From JBHIDQ01 sp046760155 (GTDB lineage: Bacteria > Chloroflexota > Dehalococcoidia > Dehalococcoidales > RBG-16-60-22): a DNA stretch of 8,977 nt. The notes beneath the pieces were generated by a model. It was not told where the DNA came from. It was given only the letters and a program-made list of their open reading frames with translations, and ran no database searches. The stretch covers positions 1 to 8,977 of the forward strand of contig JBHIDQ010000059.1 of NCBI GenBank assembly GCA_046760155.1, given 5' to 3'. Position numbers and translations under genes: made by a program. The stretch's first letter is position 1; each line of letters starts with the position of its first letter. Of this stretch, positions 1 through 5,416 are shown one piece after another.

Positions 1-438
1 GAAGTCAATTGTGCCCCGGTTGAAGGCACATCGGAAGGTAAAATCGTTTGCGATGTCAGCATTGAGGACTTACCATCCGAGCTGGGCTTTGTGCTGCTCA
101 AGGAGCCGGTCGAATGCACGGTTAGTGGTGGATTTGTCAGGGATATAAAGGGTGGTGGAGAAGCCAAGAAGTTGAAGGAATATCTGGAGAGTTTACAAGA
201 CCCCAACATTTATAATATCGCCGAATTGGGCATCGGAATGAATCCAAATGCCAAAGCAGACGGCACAAGCCTTATGGATGAAGGTTCTCAGGATAACATT
301 CACCTCGCCATCGGCACCAACGAATATTTCCCCGGAGGGACAATAAGAGCCAAGGGACATTATGACCTGGTTATTTCCTTCTGTACGTTGGAGCTGGATG
401 GAGTACCCGTAGTCAAAGACGGCAAGCCAGTTTTTTGA
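1..438 (+). CDS. M29-type aminopeptidase-like protein, C-terminal fragment
   Basis: The frame is open from the first base of the window to TGA at 436-438, so this is the last 145 residues of a gene that begins outside. The fragment resembles the C-terminal part of the M29 metallo-aminopeptidase family (leucyl aminopeptidase / aminopeptidase T, also related to the NicX-type ring-cleaving dioxygenases). Family-like features, in fragment numbering, are an opening APVEG stretch, NIAELGIGMNPNA with Glu75, IHLAIG with His101, and a GHYDLV segment with His120 and Asp122. Glu, His and the His-x-Asp pair match the spacing of the metal ligands I know for M29 enzymes. It ends with a typical ELDG...KDGKP tail. 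The expected role is cytoplasmic peptide hydrolysis, but a non-peptidase relative cannot be excluded from a fragment. It is separated from the next gene by 389 bp and has no visible link to haem synthesis. Confidence 0.75.
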   Translation, partial: EVNCAPVEGTSEGKIVCDVSIEDLPSELGFVLLKEPVECTVSGGFVRDIKGGGEAKKLKEYLESLQDPNIYNIAELGIGMNPNAKADGTSLMDEGSQDNIHLAIGTNEYFPGGTIRAKGHYDLVISFCTLELDGVPVVKDGKPVF

Positions 439-715
439 GAGAAAAAAGGTTAGCCCTAATCGCTTCGCACTTCGTAAAGCGCCGAACCATTAAGCGGTGC
501 GAAAAGCCTGCTCATTCAAATAGCACCTCCCACAGATATACCCATTCTGCCATGCAAAAATACCCTGTAACCACTAAAGGCATGTCTGGTAGCCCCGCTT
601 GATTTAATCTTAGTCTGAACACCGTTAACCAAAACCATAAATATAGGGTATTTTTTCTAAAAAAATAGGTATTTTTCCGTATTCCTTATCACTATCCCGA
701 TGGGCTATACTGATA
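439..715. other. Intergenic region upstream of the haem operon promoter
   Basis: This non-coding stretch separates the peptidase-like gene from the operon promoter. I see no convincing open frame in it and no RNA gene. It becomes strongly AT-rich from about 600 onward, with runs of T and A near 651-665 and 672-676. A weak imperfect stem can be drawn between 462-470 and 497-507, but no T-run follows, so a terminator for the upstream gene is not clearly visible. The part from 556 to 676 carries the inverted and direct AGGGTATTTTT-like repeats listed separately. TATACT at 706-711 resembles a -10 box but lacks a good -35 partner. Confidence 0.6.
556..676. repeat. 11-bp inverted repeat with a third near-copy
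   Basis: AAAAATACCCT at 556-566 is the exact reverse complement of AGGGTATTTTT at 645-655. A near-copy lacking one G, AGGTATTTTT, lies at 667-676 in the same orientation as the second copy and about two helical turns from it. The arms lie upstream of the promoter at 722-749, where activator or looping sites are often found. The sequence is low in complexity (T-runs), so part of the match could come from base composition. Function as a binding site is inference. Confidence 0.4.
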
Positions 716-752
716 TAGATTTTTACAGATTTTCGTAGATTTATATAATTTT
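713..752 (+). repeat. 10-bp tandem direct repeats over the promoter
   Basis: The units ATATAGATTT (713-722), TTACAGATTT (723-732) and TCGTAGATTT (733-742) share the core AGATTT at exactly 10-bp spacing. A fourth, degenerate unit ATATAATTTT follows at 743-752. The array covers the -35 box, the spacer and the -10 box of the promoter at 722-749. The one-turn helical phase puts every core on the same face of the DNA. This suits a cooperative binding site, most simply for the HTH protein encoded at 828-1484. Alternatively the phased T-tracts could simply give intrinsic curvature. The repeats are read directly; the role is inferred. Confidence 0.55.
722..749 (+). promoter_or_regulatory. Sigma-70-type promoter for the haem operon
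   Basis: TTTACA at 722-727 matches the -35 consensus at five of six positions and TATAAT at 744-749 is a perfect -10 hexamer, with a 16-bp spacer. Transcription would start near 756-757, giving a leader of about 70 nt before the TTG start at 828. The spacer is ordinary in length, not the 19-20 bp of promoters under classical MerR control. No other promoter of this quality is visible in the intergenic region, and the downstream junctions are too tight for strong internal promoters. Confidence 0.65.
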
Positions 753-756
753 AGGT

Positions 757-819
757 GCTCGTTGTCGTCACAATGAAGACCAGTCTGTTTGTCTCCCCTA
801 TCGTCAACGTAGCTAGGAG
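757..819 (+). promoter_or_regulatory. Possible structured leader with an anti-Shine-Dalgarno segment
   Basis: GCTCGTTG at 757-764 can pair with CAACGTAGC at 805-813 (eight pairs, one bulged T), closing a 40-nt loop at the very start of the predicted transcript and just before the ribosome binding site. Separately, CTCCCCTA at 793-800 is complementary to the site TAGGAG at 814-819, allowing a two-base bulge, and could hide it. The two helices cross each other, so they would be alternatives or a pseudoknot. It matches no riboswitch class I recognise, and the helices are short enough to arise by chance. Confidence 0.25.
815..819 (+). promoter_or_regulatory. Ribosome binding site deciding a TTG start
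   Basis: AGGAG lies 8 nt before TTG at 828-830. An in-frame TGA at 822-824 excludes any earlier start in this frame, and no other start codon lies between. ATG at 821 is in another frame, only 1 nt from the site, and reaches a stop after a few codons. TTG 828 is therefore the supported start. Confidence 0.7.
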
Positions 820-827
820 CATGAGTT

Positions 828-1484
828 TTGGCCGAAGAGTCTTTAATCAGCATCAGTGAAGCCAGCCAAATACTTGGAGTCAGTGAGGCAGCCCTTCGCC
901 AGTGGACAGATGAGGGGAAGATAAAGGCTTTCGTTACTCCTGGTGGTCACCGCCGTTATTCACGAGCAGAGTTAAGGAAGTTCATCGGGTCTCACCCAAA
1001 GATGCTCGGCATAAAGGACCTGGTTCTTGAACTGGAAGATACCACTCGTATTCACCGTGAAATTGCCCGGGCATCGCTGAAAAACACGGCGTGGTATGAC
1101 AAGCTTAATGAAGAATCACAGGAGCATCTGGCTGACCTCGGTCGGCGCCTGTTAAATTTGATTATCAAATACATTACTGAACCCTCCGGGCGAGCGGAAA
1201 CCATCCAGCTTGTCCGCAATGTTGGTCATGACCACGGGGAAACACTGGCCAAGCTGCAATTTCCGCTCACTGATTCTGTAGAGGCTTTCCTTTTACACCG
1301 TAATCCAATTATGAACGCGGCGACACATCTGATGAGAAAGAGAGAAGCCTTTACCGGACGTGTTGTCGAGGCAATCCCGCTGGTCGCCCATGTTATGGAT
1401 GAAGCTCTGGTCGCCCTGGTGGCTGCACATCAGCAGTACCGCAATGGAATTCAGGGAAGGATGGAAGGAGGTACCGCCGGGTGA
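828..1484 (+). CDS. MerR-type HTH regulator with helical sensor-like C-terminal domain
   Basis: This 218-residue protein begins with a MerR/excisionase-type winged helix (about residues 7-54). Its signature runs from SISEASQILGVS through ALRQWTDEGKI to TPGGHRRYSRAEL. There is no B12-binding domain and no typical MerR dimerisation coiled coil. Residues about 85-205 are predicted to be helical and look to me like an RsbRD-N-type sensor domain; I hold that assignment loosely. The C-terminal part is rich in His (134, 136, 157, 167, 188, 201), including GHDHGE. It is the first gene after the promoter and overlaps ahbC by 4 bp, so it most likely regulates this operon and itself. Sensing of haem or a tetrapyrrole intermediate is an attractive inference, not shown by the sequence. 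It starts with TTG at 828. Confidence 0.8.
   Translation: MAEESLISISEASQILGVSEAALRQWTDEGKIKAFVTPGGHRRYSRAELRKFIGSHPKMLGIKDLVLELEDTTRIHREIARASLKNTAWYDKLNEESQEHLADLGRRLLNLIIKYITEPSGRAETIQLVRNVGHDHGETLAKLQFPLTDSVEAFLLHRNPIMNAATHLMRKREAFTGRVVEAIPLVAHVMDEALVALVAAHQQYRNGIQGRMEGGTAG
1465..1472 (+). promoter_or_regulatory. Strong ribosome binding site for ahbC, deciding a GTG start
   Basis: AAGGAGGT, a near-perfect Shine-Dalgarno sequence, sits 8 nt before GTG at 1481 inside the end of the regulator gene. The next possible start, ATG at 1490, would be 17 nt away, so GTG 1481 is preferred. Its strength suggests that ahbC is translated efficiently and independently of the upstream TTG-started regulator. 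Confidence 0.75.
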
Positions 1485-2632
1485 TATCAATGACACGCTT
1501 GCTGTGCGATGCGGTCGGGCCGGGTGACCATCTTCGCTATGAGAACAGAGATATCCCGCGGCCGGTAGTCGTCTGGAACTGCACCCGGCAATGCAACTTA
1601 AACTGTATCCACTGTTACGCCAGTGCCGATAACCAAAGGTCCCCGGAAGAAATGGGCACTGCGGCCGGAAGAGCATTCATCCGCGACCTAGCTGATTTTG
1701 GTGTACCAGTCATTCTGTTCTCCGGAGGTGAACCACTACTCAGAAAAGACCTGTTTCCACTGGCAAGTCTGGCTCGGGAACTGGGAATCAGGGTTGCCCT
1801 TTCCACCAACGGCACGCTGATTACTGATGAGGTAGCCGGTGAAATTAGTCGTATTGGTTTTGCTGAGGTGGGCATAAGCCTGGACGGTATTGGAGCCAAC
1901 AATGACCACTTCCGTGGCCGAAACGGTGCGTTTGAGGCTGCCCTTACCGGCATCAGAAACTGTATTGCCCTCGATTTGAGAGTGTCACTGCGACTGACCA
2001 TAACCCGCTTTAACTACCAGGAAATCCCGGCCATTTTCCGGTTGGTAGAGAATGAAGGCATCGACCGCGTCTGTTTCTATCATCTTGCCTATTCGGGACG
2101 TGGCGGCAGTCTGCGTGAGGAGGATATTAATCACGCTCAGACCAGAGAGGTGGTGGACACAATTTGTGAATACACCCTAAACCTGTACCAGCGTGGTCTG
2201 CGAAAGGAAATCCTCACCGTAGGCAATCATGCTGATGGTGTTTATCTCTACCTCAAGTTGAGCAAAGATGACCGGCAACGTGCTGACAAAGCCCTAGAAC
2301 TGCTGCGAGTGAATGGAGGCAACAACTCTGGCATCAAAATAGGTGCCGTTGATGACCTTGGAAATGTCCATCCTGACCAGTTCTGGTGGCACTATTCACT
2401 GGGTAATGTCCGCCAGCGAAAATTTGCTGACATCTGGACAGATACCTCCGAGCCACTGCTAAAAGGCTTAAAGACTCGTAGAAGTTTACTCAAGGGCCGC
2501 TGTGCCCGGTGTCAGTATCTTGACCTCTGTAATGGCAACCTTCGGGTGCGTGCCGAGGCGGTATTCGGCGATGTCTGGGCGGAAGACCCGGCCTGCTACT
2601 TAACTAATGAGGAGATTGGCATCAGCTCATGA
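1481..2632 (+). CDS. ahbC: Radical SAM 12,18-didecarboxysirohaem deacetylase (Fe-coproporphyrin III synthase)
   Basis: AhbC removes the two acetate side chains of didecarboxysirohaem to give Fe-coproporphyrin III in the sirohaem-dependent haem pathway. The 383-residue protein has the radical SAM cluster motif Cys38-x3-Cys42-x2-Cys45 (CTRQCNLNCIHCY), the SAM-binding GGEP at 82-85, and a STNGTLIT strand near 108-115. The C-terminal SPASM-like region carries Cys341, Cys344, Cys350 and Cys372 and ends with the CNGNLRVRA...GDVWAEDPACYL pattern typical of the AhbC/NirJ1 group. The N-terminal LLCDAVGPGDHLRY is also characteristic. The middle segment DLGNVHPDQFWWHYSLGN has no Cys, which separates it from AhbD next door. 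The related NirJ of haem d1 synthesis is the main alternative, but the ahbD neighbour and the lack of other nir genes in view favour AhbC. GTG start; it overlaps both neighbours by 4 bp. Confidence 0.9.
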   Translation: MISMTRLLCDAVGPGDHLRYENRDIPRPVVVWNCTRQCNLNCIHCYASADNQRSPEEMGTAAGRAFIRDLADFGVPVILFSGGEPLLRKDLFPLASLARELGIRVALSTNGTLITDEVAGEISRIGFAEVGISLDGIGANNDHFRGRNGAFEAALTGIRNCIALDLRVSLRLTITRFNYQEIPAIFRLVENEGIDRVCFYHLAYSGRGGSLREEDINHAQTREVVDTICEYTLNLYQRGLRKEILTVGNHADGVYLYLKLSKDDRQRADKALELLRVNGGNNSGIKIGAVDDLGNVHPDQFWWHYSLGNVRQRKFADIWTDTSEPLLKGLKTRRSLLKGRCARCQYLDLCNGNLRVRAEAVFGDVWAEDPACYLTNEEIGISS

Positions 2633-3759
2633 CTACCGGAATAAACAACCGCCAGAAGCAGGGAGAATTACTTATCCCTAAGTTACATTTGGTCGCCTGG
2701 GAGCTGACCCGAAGCTGCAACCTATTTTGTGCCCATTGCCGAGGTTCAGCTACCCCCACTTCATATAGTAACGAGCTAACAACCGGGGAGTGCTTTCGCC
2801 TCATCGACCAGATTCTGGAGGTTGGCCACCCAATTATCATCCTGACTGGTGGCGAGCCGCTGGTTCGCCCGGATGTCTTACCAATCGCCAAGTATGCCGT
2901 AAGTAAAGGACTAAGGGTGGTCATGGGGACCAACGGTACGCTAATTACGGAAGAAATGGCAACGGAACTGAAAGAAGTGCCCATATCACGCCTCGGGATA
3001 AGCCTGGACTTCCCGGTAGCCGAACTTCAGGATAATTTCCGTGGTCAGAATGGCGCTTTTGCTGCCGTATTGGCGGGCATCGCTAATGCCCGCCGGGCAG
3101 GTATTGAGGTTCAAATTAACAGCACCATTACTAAGTTGAATGTGGGCTATCTAGACGAACTCCTAGCCCTAGCGCTGAAGGTGGGGGCAGTGGCTTTTCA
3201 CCCCTTTATGCTGGTACCAACCGGACGCGGTAAAGGGCTGGAATCAGTGGAACTGCCGCCCGAGCAATACGAGGAGACACTGCACTGGATTTATGATAAG
3301 CAAATTGAGCTCGGAGACAGGATGTTTTTTAAACCTACCGATGTCCCCCACTACCTGCGAGTGGTGAAACAGCGGCAAAAACGAGACCAGAGAACAAGAC
3401 CAGAGTCCGCCGTGGGCCATAACCCAACAAACACAATCAGCCGTGGCTGCCTCGCCGGCATTGGTTTCTGCTTTGTCTCAAGCCAGGGAAAAGCAAAAGG
3501 ATGTGGCTACCTTGATGTGGAAGCCGGCGACATCAGAAAGGAAAGCTTCCGTCAGGTCTGGGCTAATTCGCCTTTATTCGGCAAATTAAGGGACCTCTCC
3601 AATCTTAAGGGGAAATGTGGTGCTTGCCAGTATAAAAGGATATGTGGTGGTTGCCGGGCTAGAGCCTATGAGGCTACCGGTGACTGCCTTGAGGCTGAGC
3701 CCTACTGTATCTATGAACCGGTGGCGCAGCGAAAAGTTACCAGCGGGGTAGAAGATTAA
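2629..3759 (+). CDS. ahbD: Radical SAM haem b synthase (Fe-coproporphyrin III decarboxylase)
   Basis: AhbD oxidatively decarboxylates the two propionates of Fe-coproporphyrin III to vinyl groups, giving haem b, the last step of the Ahb route. The 376-residue protein shows Cys30-x3-Cys34-x2-Cys37 (LTRSCNLFCAHC), GGEP at 74-77 and GTNGTLIT for the radical SAM core. The C-terminal half has Cys274, Cys281 and Cys292, then Cys330, Cys333, Cys339, Cys342, Cys353 and Cys360, enough for auxiliary iron-sulfur clusters of the SPASM type. The ending CGGCRARAY...GDCLEAEPYCIYEP is characteristic of AhbD/NirJ2. It shares many blocks with AhbC (GGEPL, TNGTLIT, GISLD, FRG-NGAF), so the pair are adjacent paralogues. 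ATG at 2629 overlaps the ahbC stop as ATGA. A GAGGAG at 2609-2614 is rather far upstream (14 nt), which suggests translational coupling. Confidence 0.9.
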   Translation: MTTGINNRQKQGELLIPKLHLVAWELTRSCNLFCAHCRGSATPTSYSNELTTGECFRLIDQILEVGHPIIILTGGEPLVRPDVLPIAKYAVSKGLRVVMGTNGTLITEEMATELKEVPISRLGISLDFPVAELQDNFRGQNGAFAAVLAGIANARRAGIEVQINSTITKLNVGYLDELLALALKVGAVAFHPFMLVPTGRGKGLESVELPPEQYEETLHWIYDKQIELGDRMFFKPTDVPHYLRVVKQRQKRDQRTRPESAVGHNPTNTISRGCLAGIGFCFVSSQGKAKGCGYLDVEAGDIRKESFRQVWANSPLFGKLRDLSNLKGKCGACQYKRICGGCRARAYEATGDCLEAEPYCIYEPVAQRKVTSGVED

Positions 3760-3760
3760 G

Positions 3761-4741
3761 ATGCATTTAGACGTTATTGAGCAAAAGCTGCTTGACCTGC
3801 TTCAGACAAAGTTTCCGTTAATGAGGAGACCCTATGCTGACCTGGGACTGAGTCTGGGCATTGCTGAAGAGGAGATTATGCAACGGATTAGGCAATTGAA
3901 GGCAAAGGACTTGATTCGCCAGATAAGCCCGGTTTTTGACGCCGCAAGTCTTGGCTATAAGACCACACTGGTGGCGATGAGAGTAGTGGGGACACAGTTA
4001 GACAAAGCTGCCAAACTCATCAGCCAAAACCCGGGAGTCAGCCATGCCTATGAAAGAGACCACCACTTCAATCTCTGGTTTACTCTGGCGGTTCCGGCTA
4101 CGGTTGAAATAGAAGCTGAATTGCAGAGGCTGACCAGTGCTGTTTCGGCGGAAACTGTCTTTAGCCTGCCCGCGCTTAAACTTTTCAAGCTGCGCACCTA
4201 TTTTGGCTCGGATGGAGATGACCAGCCAGAAGCGGATAGCGAGATACCCGGCGATATTACTTCTCAAGAAGTTCAACTCTCCCCAGTAGACAGGCGGGTA
4301 ATCAATGAGTTACAGCAAGACTTACCACTAATTTCTCGGCCCTTTGCTGAGATGGCGGCACGGTCGGGCATGGACGAAGAGAAATTTCTGGCACTATCCC
4401 AATCTCTCTTGCCACGGGGGATTATGCGGCGCTTTGGCGCATCGATTAATCACCGTAGGGTTGGGTTTGCCGCCAACGCCATGACCTGCTGGGCAGTACC
4501 AGCAAAGAAGGTGGAGGTTATCGCCAAGAAACTGGCGTCACTACGGGAAGTGAGCCACTGCTACCAAAGAAAGACAAACCCGCTCTGGCGCTACAACCTT
4601 TTTGCCATGATTCATGGTCATACTAAAGAGGAGTGTCAGGAAATAGCCGATAAAGTGTCTACGAAGACGGGCTTTACGGACTATGTCTTACTTTTCAGCA
4701 CCAAAGAATTCAAGAAGACGAGGGTCAAATATCTGGTATGA
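3761..4741 (+). CDS. ahbAB: Fused sirohaem decarboxylase AhbA-AhbB
   Basis: Sirohaem decarboxylase removes the two acetate carboxyls at C12 and C18 to give 12,18-didecarboxysirohaem. It is normally two AsnC/Lrp-like subunits, AhbA and AhbB. Here one 326-residue chain carries both: residues about 1-148 and 174-326, joined by an acidic, probably flexible linker near 149-173 (GSDGDDQPEADSEIPG). The duplication is clear: FPLMRRPYADLG (18-29) matches LPLISRPFAEMA (188-199), and GVSHAYERDHHFNLW (92-106) matches EVSHCYQRKTNPLWRYNLF (263-281), keeping His95 and His265. The second half has the AhbB-type stretches MRRFGASINHRRVGFAANAM and STKEFKKTRVKY. Each half has an N-terminal HTH-like fold but should act as an enzyme, not a DNA binder. 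NirDL of haem d1 synthesis is a comparable fusion. One base separates it from ahbD. Confidence 0.87.
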   Translation: MHLDVIEQKLLDLLQTKFPLMRRPYADLGLSLGIAEEEIMQRIRQLKAKDLIRQISPVFDAASLGYKTTLVAMRVVGTQLDKAAKLISQNPGVSHAYERDHHFNLWFTLAVPATVEIEAELQRLTSAVSAETVFSLPALKLFKLRTYFGSDGDDQPEADSEIPGDITSQEVQLSPVDRRVINELQQDLPLISRPFAEMAARSGMDEEKFLALSQSLLPRGIMRRFGASINHRRVGFAANAMTCWAVPAKKVEVIAKKLASLREVSHCYQRKTNPLWRYNLFAMIHGHTKEECQEIADKVSTKTGFTDYVLLFSTKEFKKTRVKYLV

Positions 4742-5415
4742 AAAAGAAAAATCAGGTGACTGCTTACTATCCGGTTTTCCTGAACATTAGCGGCCGGAAA
4801 TGCGTGGTGGTTGGTGGCGGTCAGGTTGCCCTGCGTAAGGTCAGGGTACTGCTTGAGCATGGTGCTGACGTTGAGGTCATCAGCCCAGACCTCTGTCCGG
4901 AACTAGTTCAGCTTGCCGAGAACAGAGAAATAAAGACTCTCAATCGAGCCTACCGGCCGGGCGACTTGGCAGATGCCACGGTTACCATCGCCGCCACTGA
5001 TGATGGTGCGCTTAACCGAAAGGTAGCAGAAGAAGCCCACCGTAAGGCAGTCCTGGTCAACGTGGTGGATGATGCCGAAAACTCCGACTTCATTGTCCCC
5101 TCATATCTGCGCCGCGGGGAGGTTACCATTGCTGTCTCTACTTCTGGCCGGAGCCCAGCCTTAGCACGAAAAATCCGCACCAGACTGGAGAAAGATGTCG
5201 GTAATGAGTATGCCTCGCTCATCCGCCTCATTGGTGAGGTTCGCACTGAAGTAAAACGGGAGGGGATAAAGATTGATGGCGACCGCTGGCAGGAAGCCCT
5301 AGACCTTGATTTACTTCTTGAACTGCTGAAAAGAGGCGACGAGGAAAAAGCGAAGGCTATCCTGTTCAGTGACCTGAAAGAACCACAAAAACAACAGTTA
5401 AGGCAGTCTAGTTGA
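4738..5415 (+). CDS. Precorrin-2 dehydrogenase / probable sirohydrochlorin ferrochelatase (SirC/Met8p/CysG-N type)
   Basis: This protein oxidises precorrin-2 to sirohydrochlorin with NAD+ and, in Met8p- and CysG-type members, also inserts iron to give sirohaem. The 225-residue length fits the stand-alone form. Residues 11-30 (YPVFLNISGRKCVVVGGG) contain the Rossmann nucleotide-binding glycines. AATDD follows at 86-90, then NVVDD, whose Asp111 aligns with the catalytic Asp of CysG and Met8p. AVSTSGRSPALAR at 132-144 is the conserved active-site and dimer segment. The C-terminal third is helical and more divergent. It lies between the sirohaem-consuming ahbAB and the uroporphyrinogen genes. No separate CbiX/SirB chelatase is present in the window, so a bifunctional role is plausible but not proven. 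ATGA overlap with ahbAB. Confidence 0.88.
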   Translation: MKKKNQVTAYYPVFLNISGRKCVVVGGGQVALRKVRVLLEHGADVEVISPDLCPELVQLAENREIKTLNRAYRPGDLADATVTIAATDDGALNRKVAEEAHRKAVLVNVVDDAENSDFIVPSYLRRGEVTIAVSTSGRSPALARKIRTRLEKDVGNEYASLIRLIGEVRTEVKREGIKIDGDRWQEALDLDLLLELLKRGDEEKAKAILFSDLKEPQKQQLRQSS

Positions 5416-5416
5416 G

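Noticed and set aside
462..507. Possible terminator hairpin after the peptidase-like gene
   Set aside because: The stem is imperfect (two-base bulge), the loop is 26 nt and no T-run follows; a competing small hairpin uses part of the same bases. Not reliable enough to list as a terminator.
682..711. Second promoter with TATACT at 706-711
   Set aside because: The -10 is fair but the region 16-18 bp upstream gives only a poor -35 match, and there is no extended -10 TG. The TTTACA/TATAAT pair is clearly better.
821..856. Short ATG-started frame just before the regulator
   Set aside because: It reaches a stop after about a dozen codons, lies 1 nt from the ribosome binding site and is in a different frame from the clear MerR-type protein.
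1293..2001. Minus-strand open frames opposite the regulator and ahbC
   Set aside because: They lie antisense to well-supported genes, lack family features and have the Ser/Arg/Pro-rich composition typical of antisense shadows.
1481..4741. Haem d1 (nir) operon instead of haem b
   Set aside because: NirJ and NirD/L are relatives, but two radical SAM proteins of AhbC and AhbD type, with no nirS, nirF, nirE or nirN in view and a full hem gene set attached, fit haem b synthesis better.
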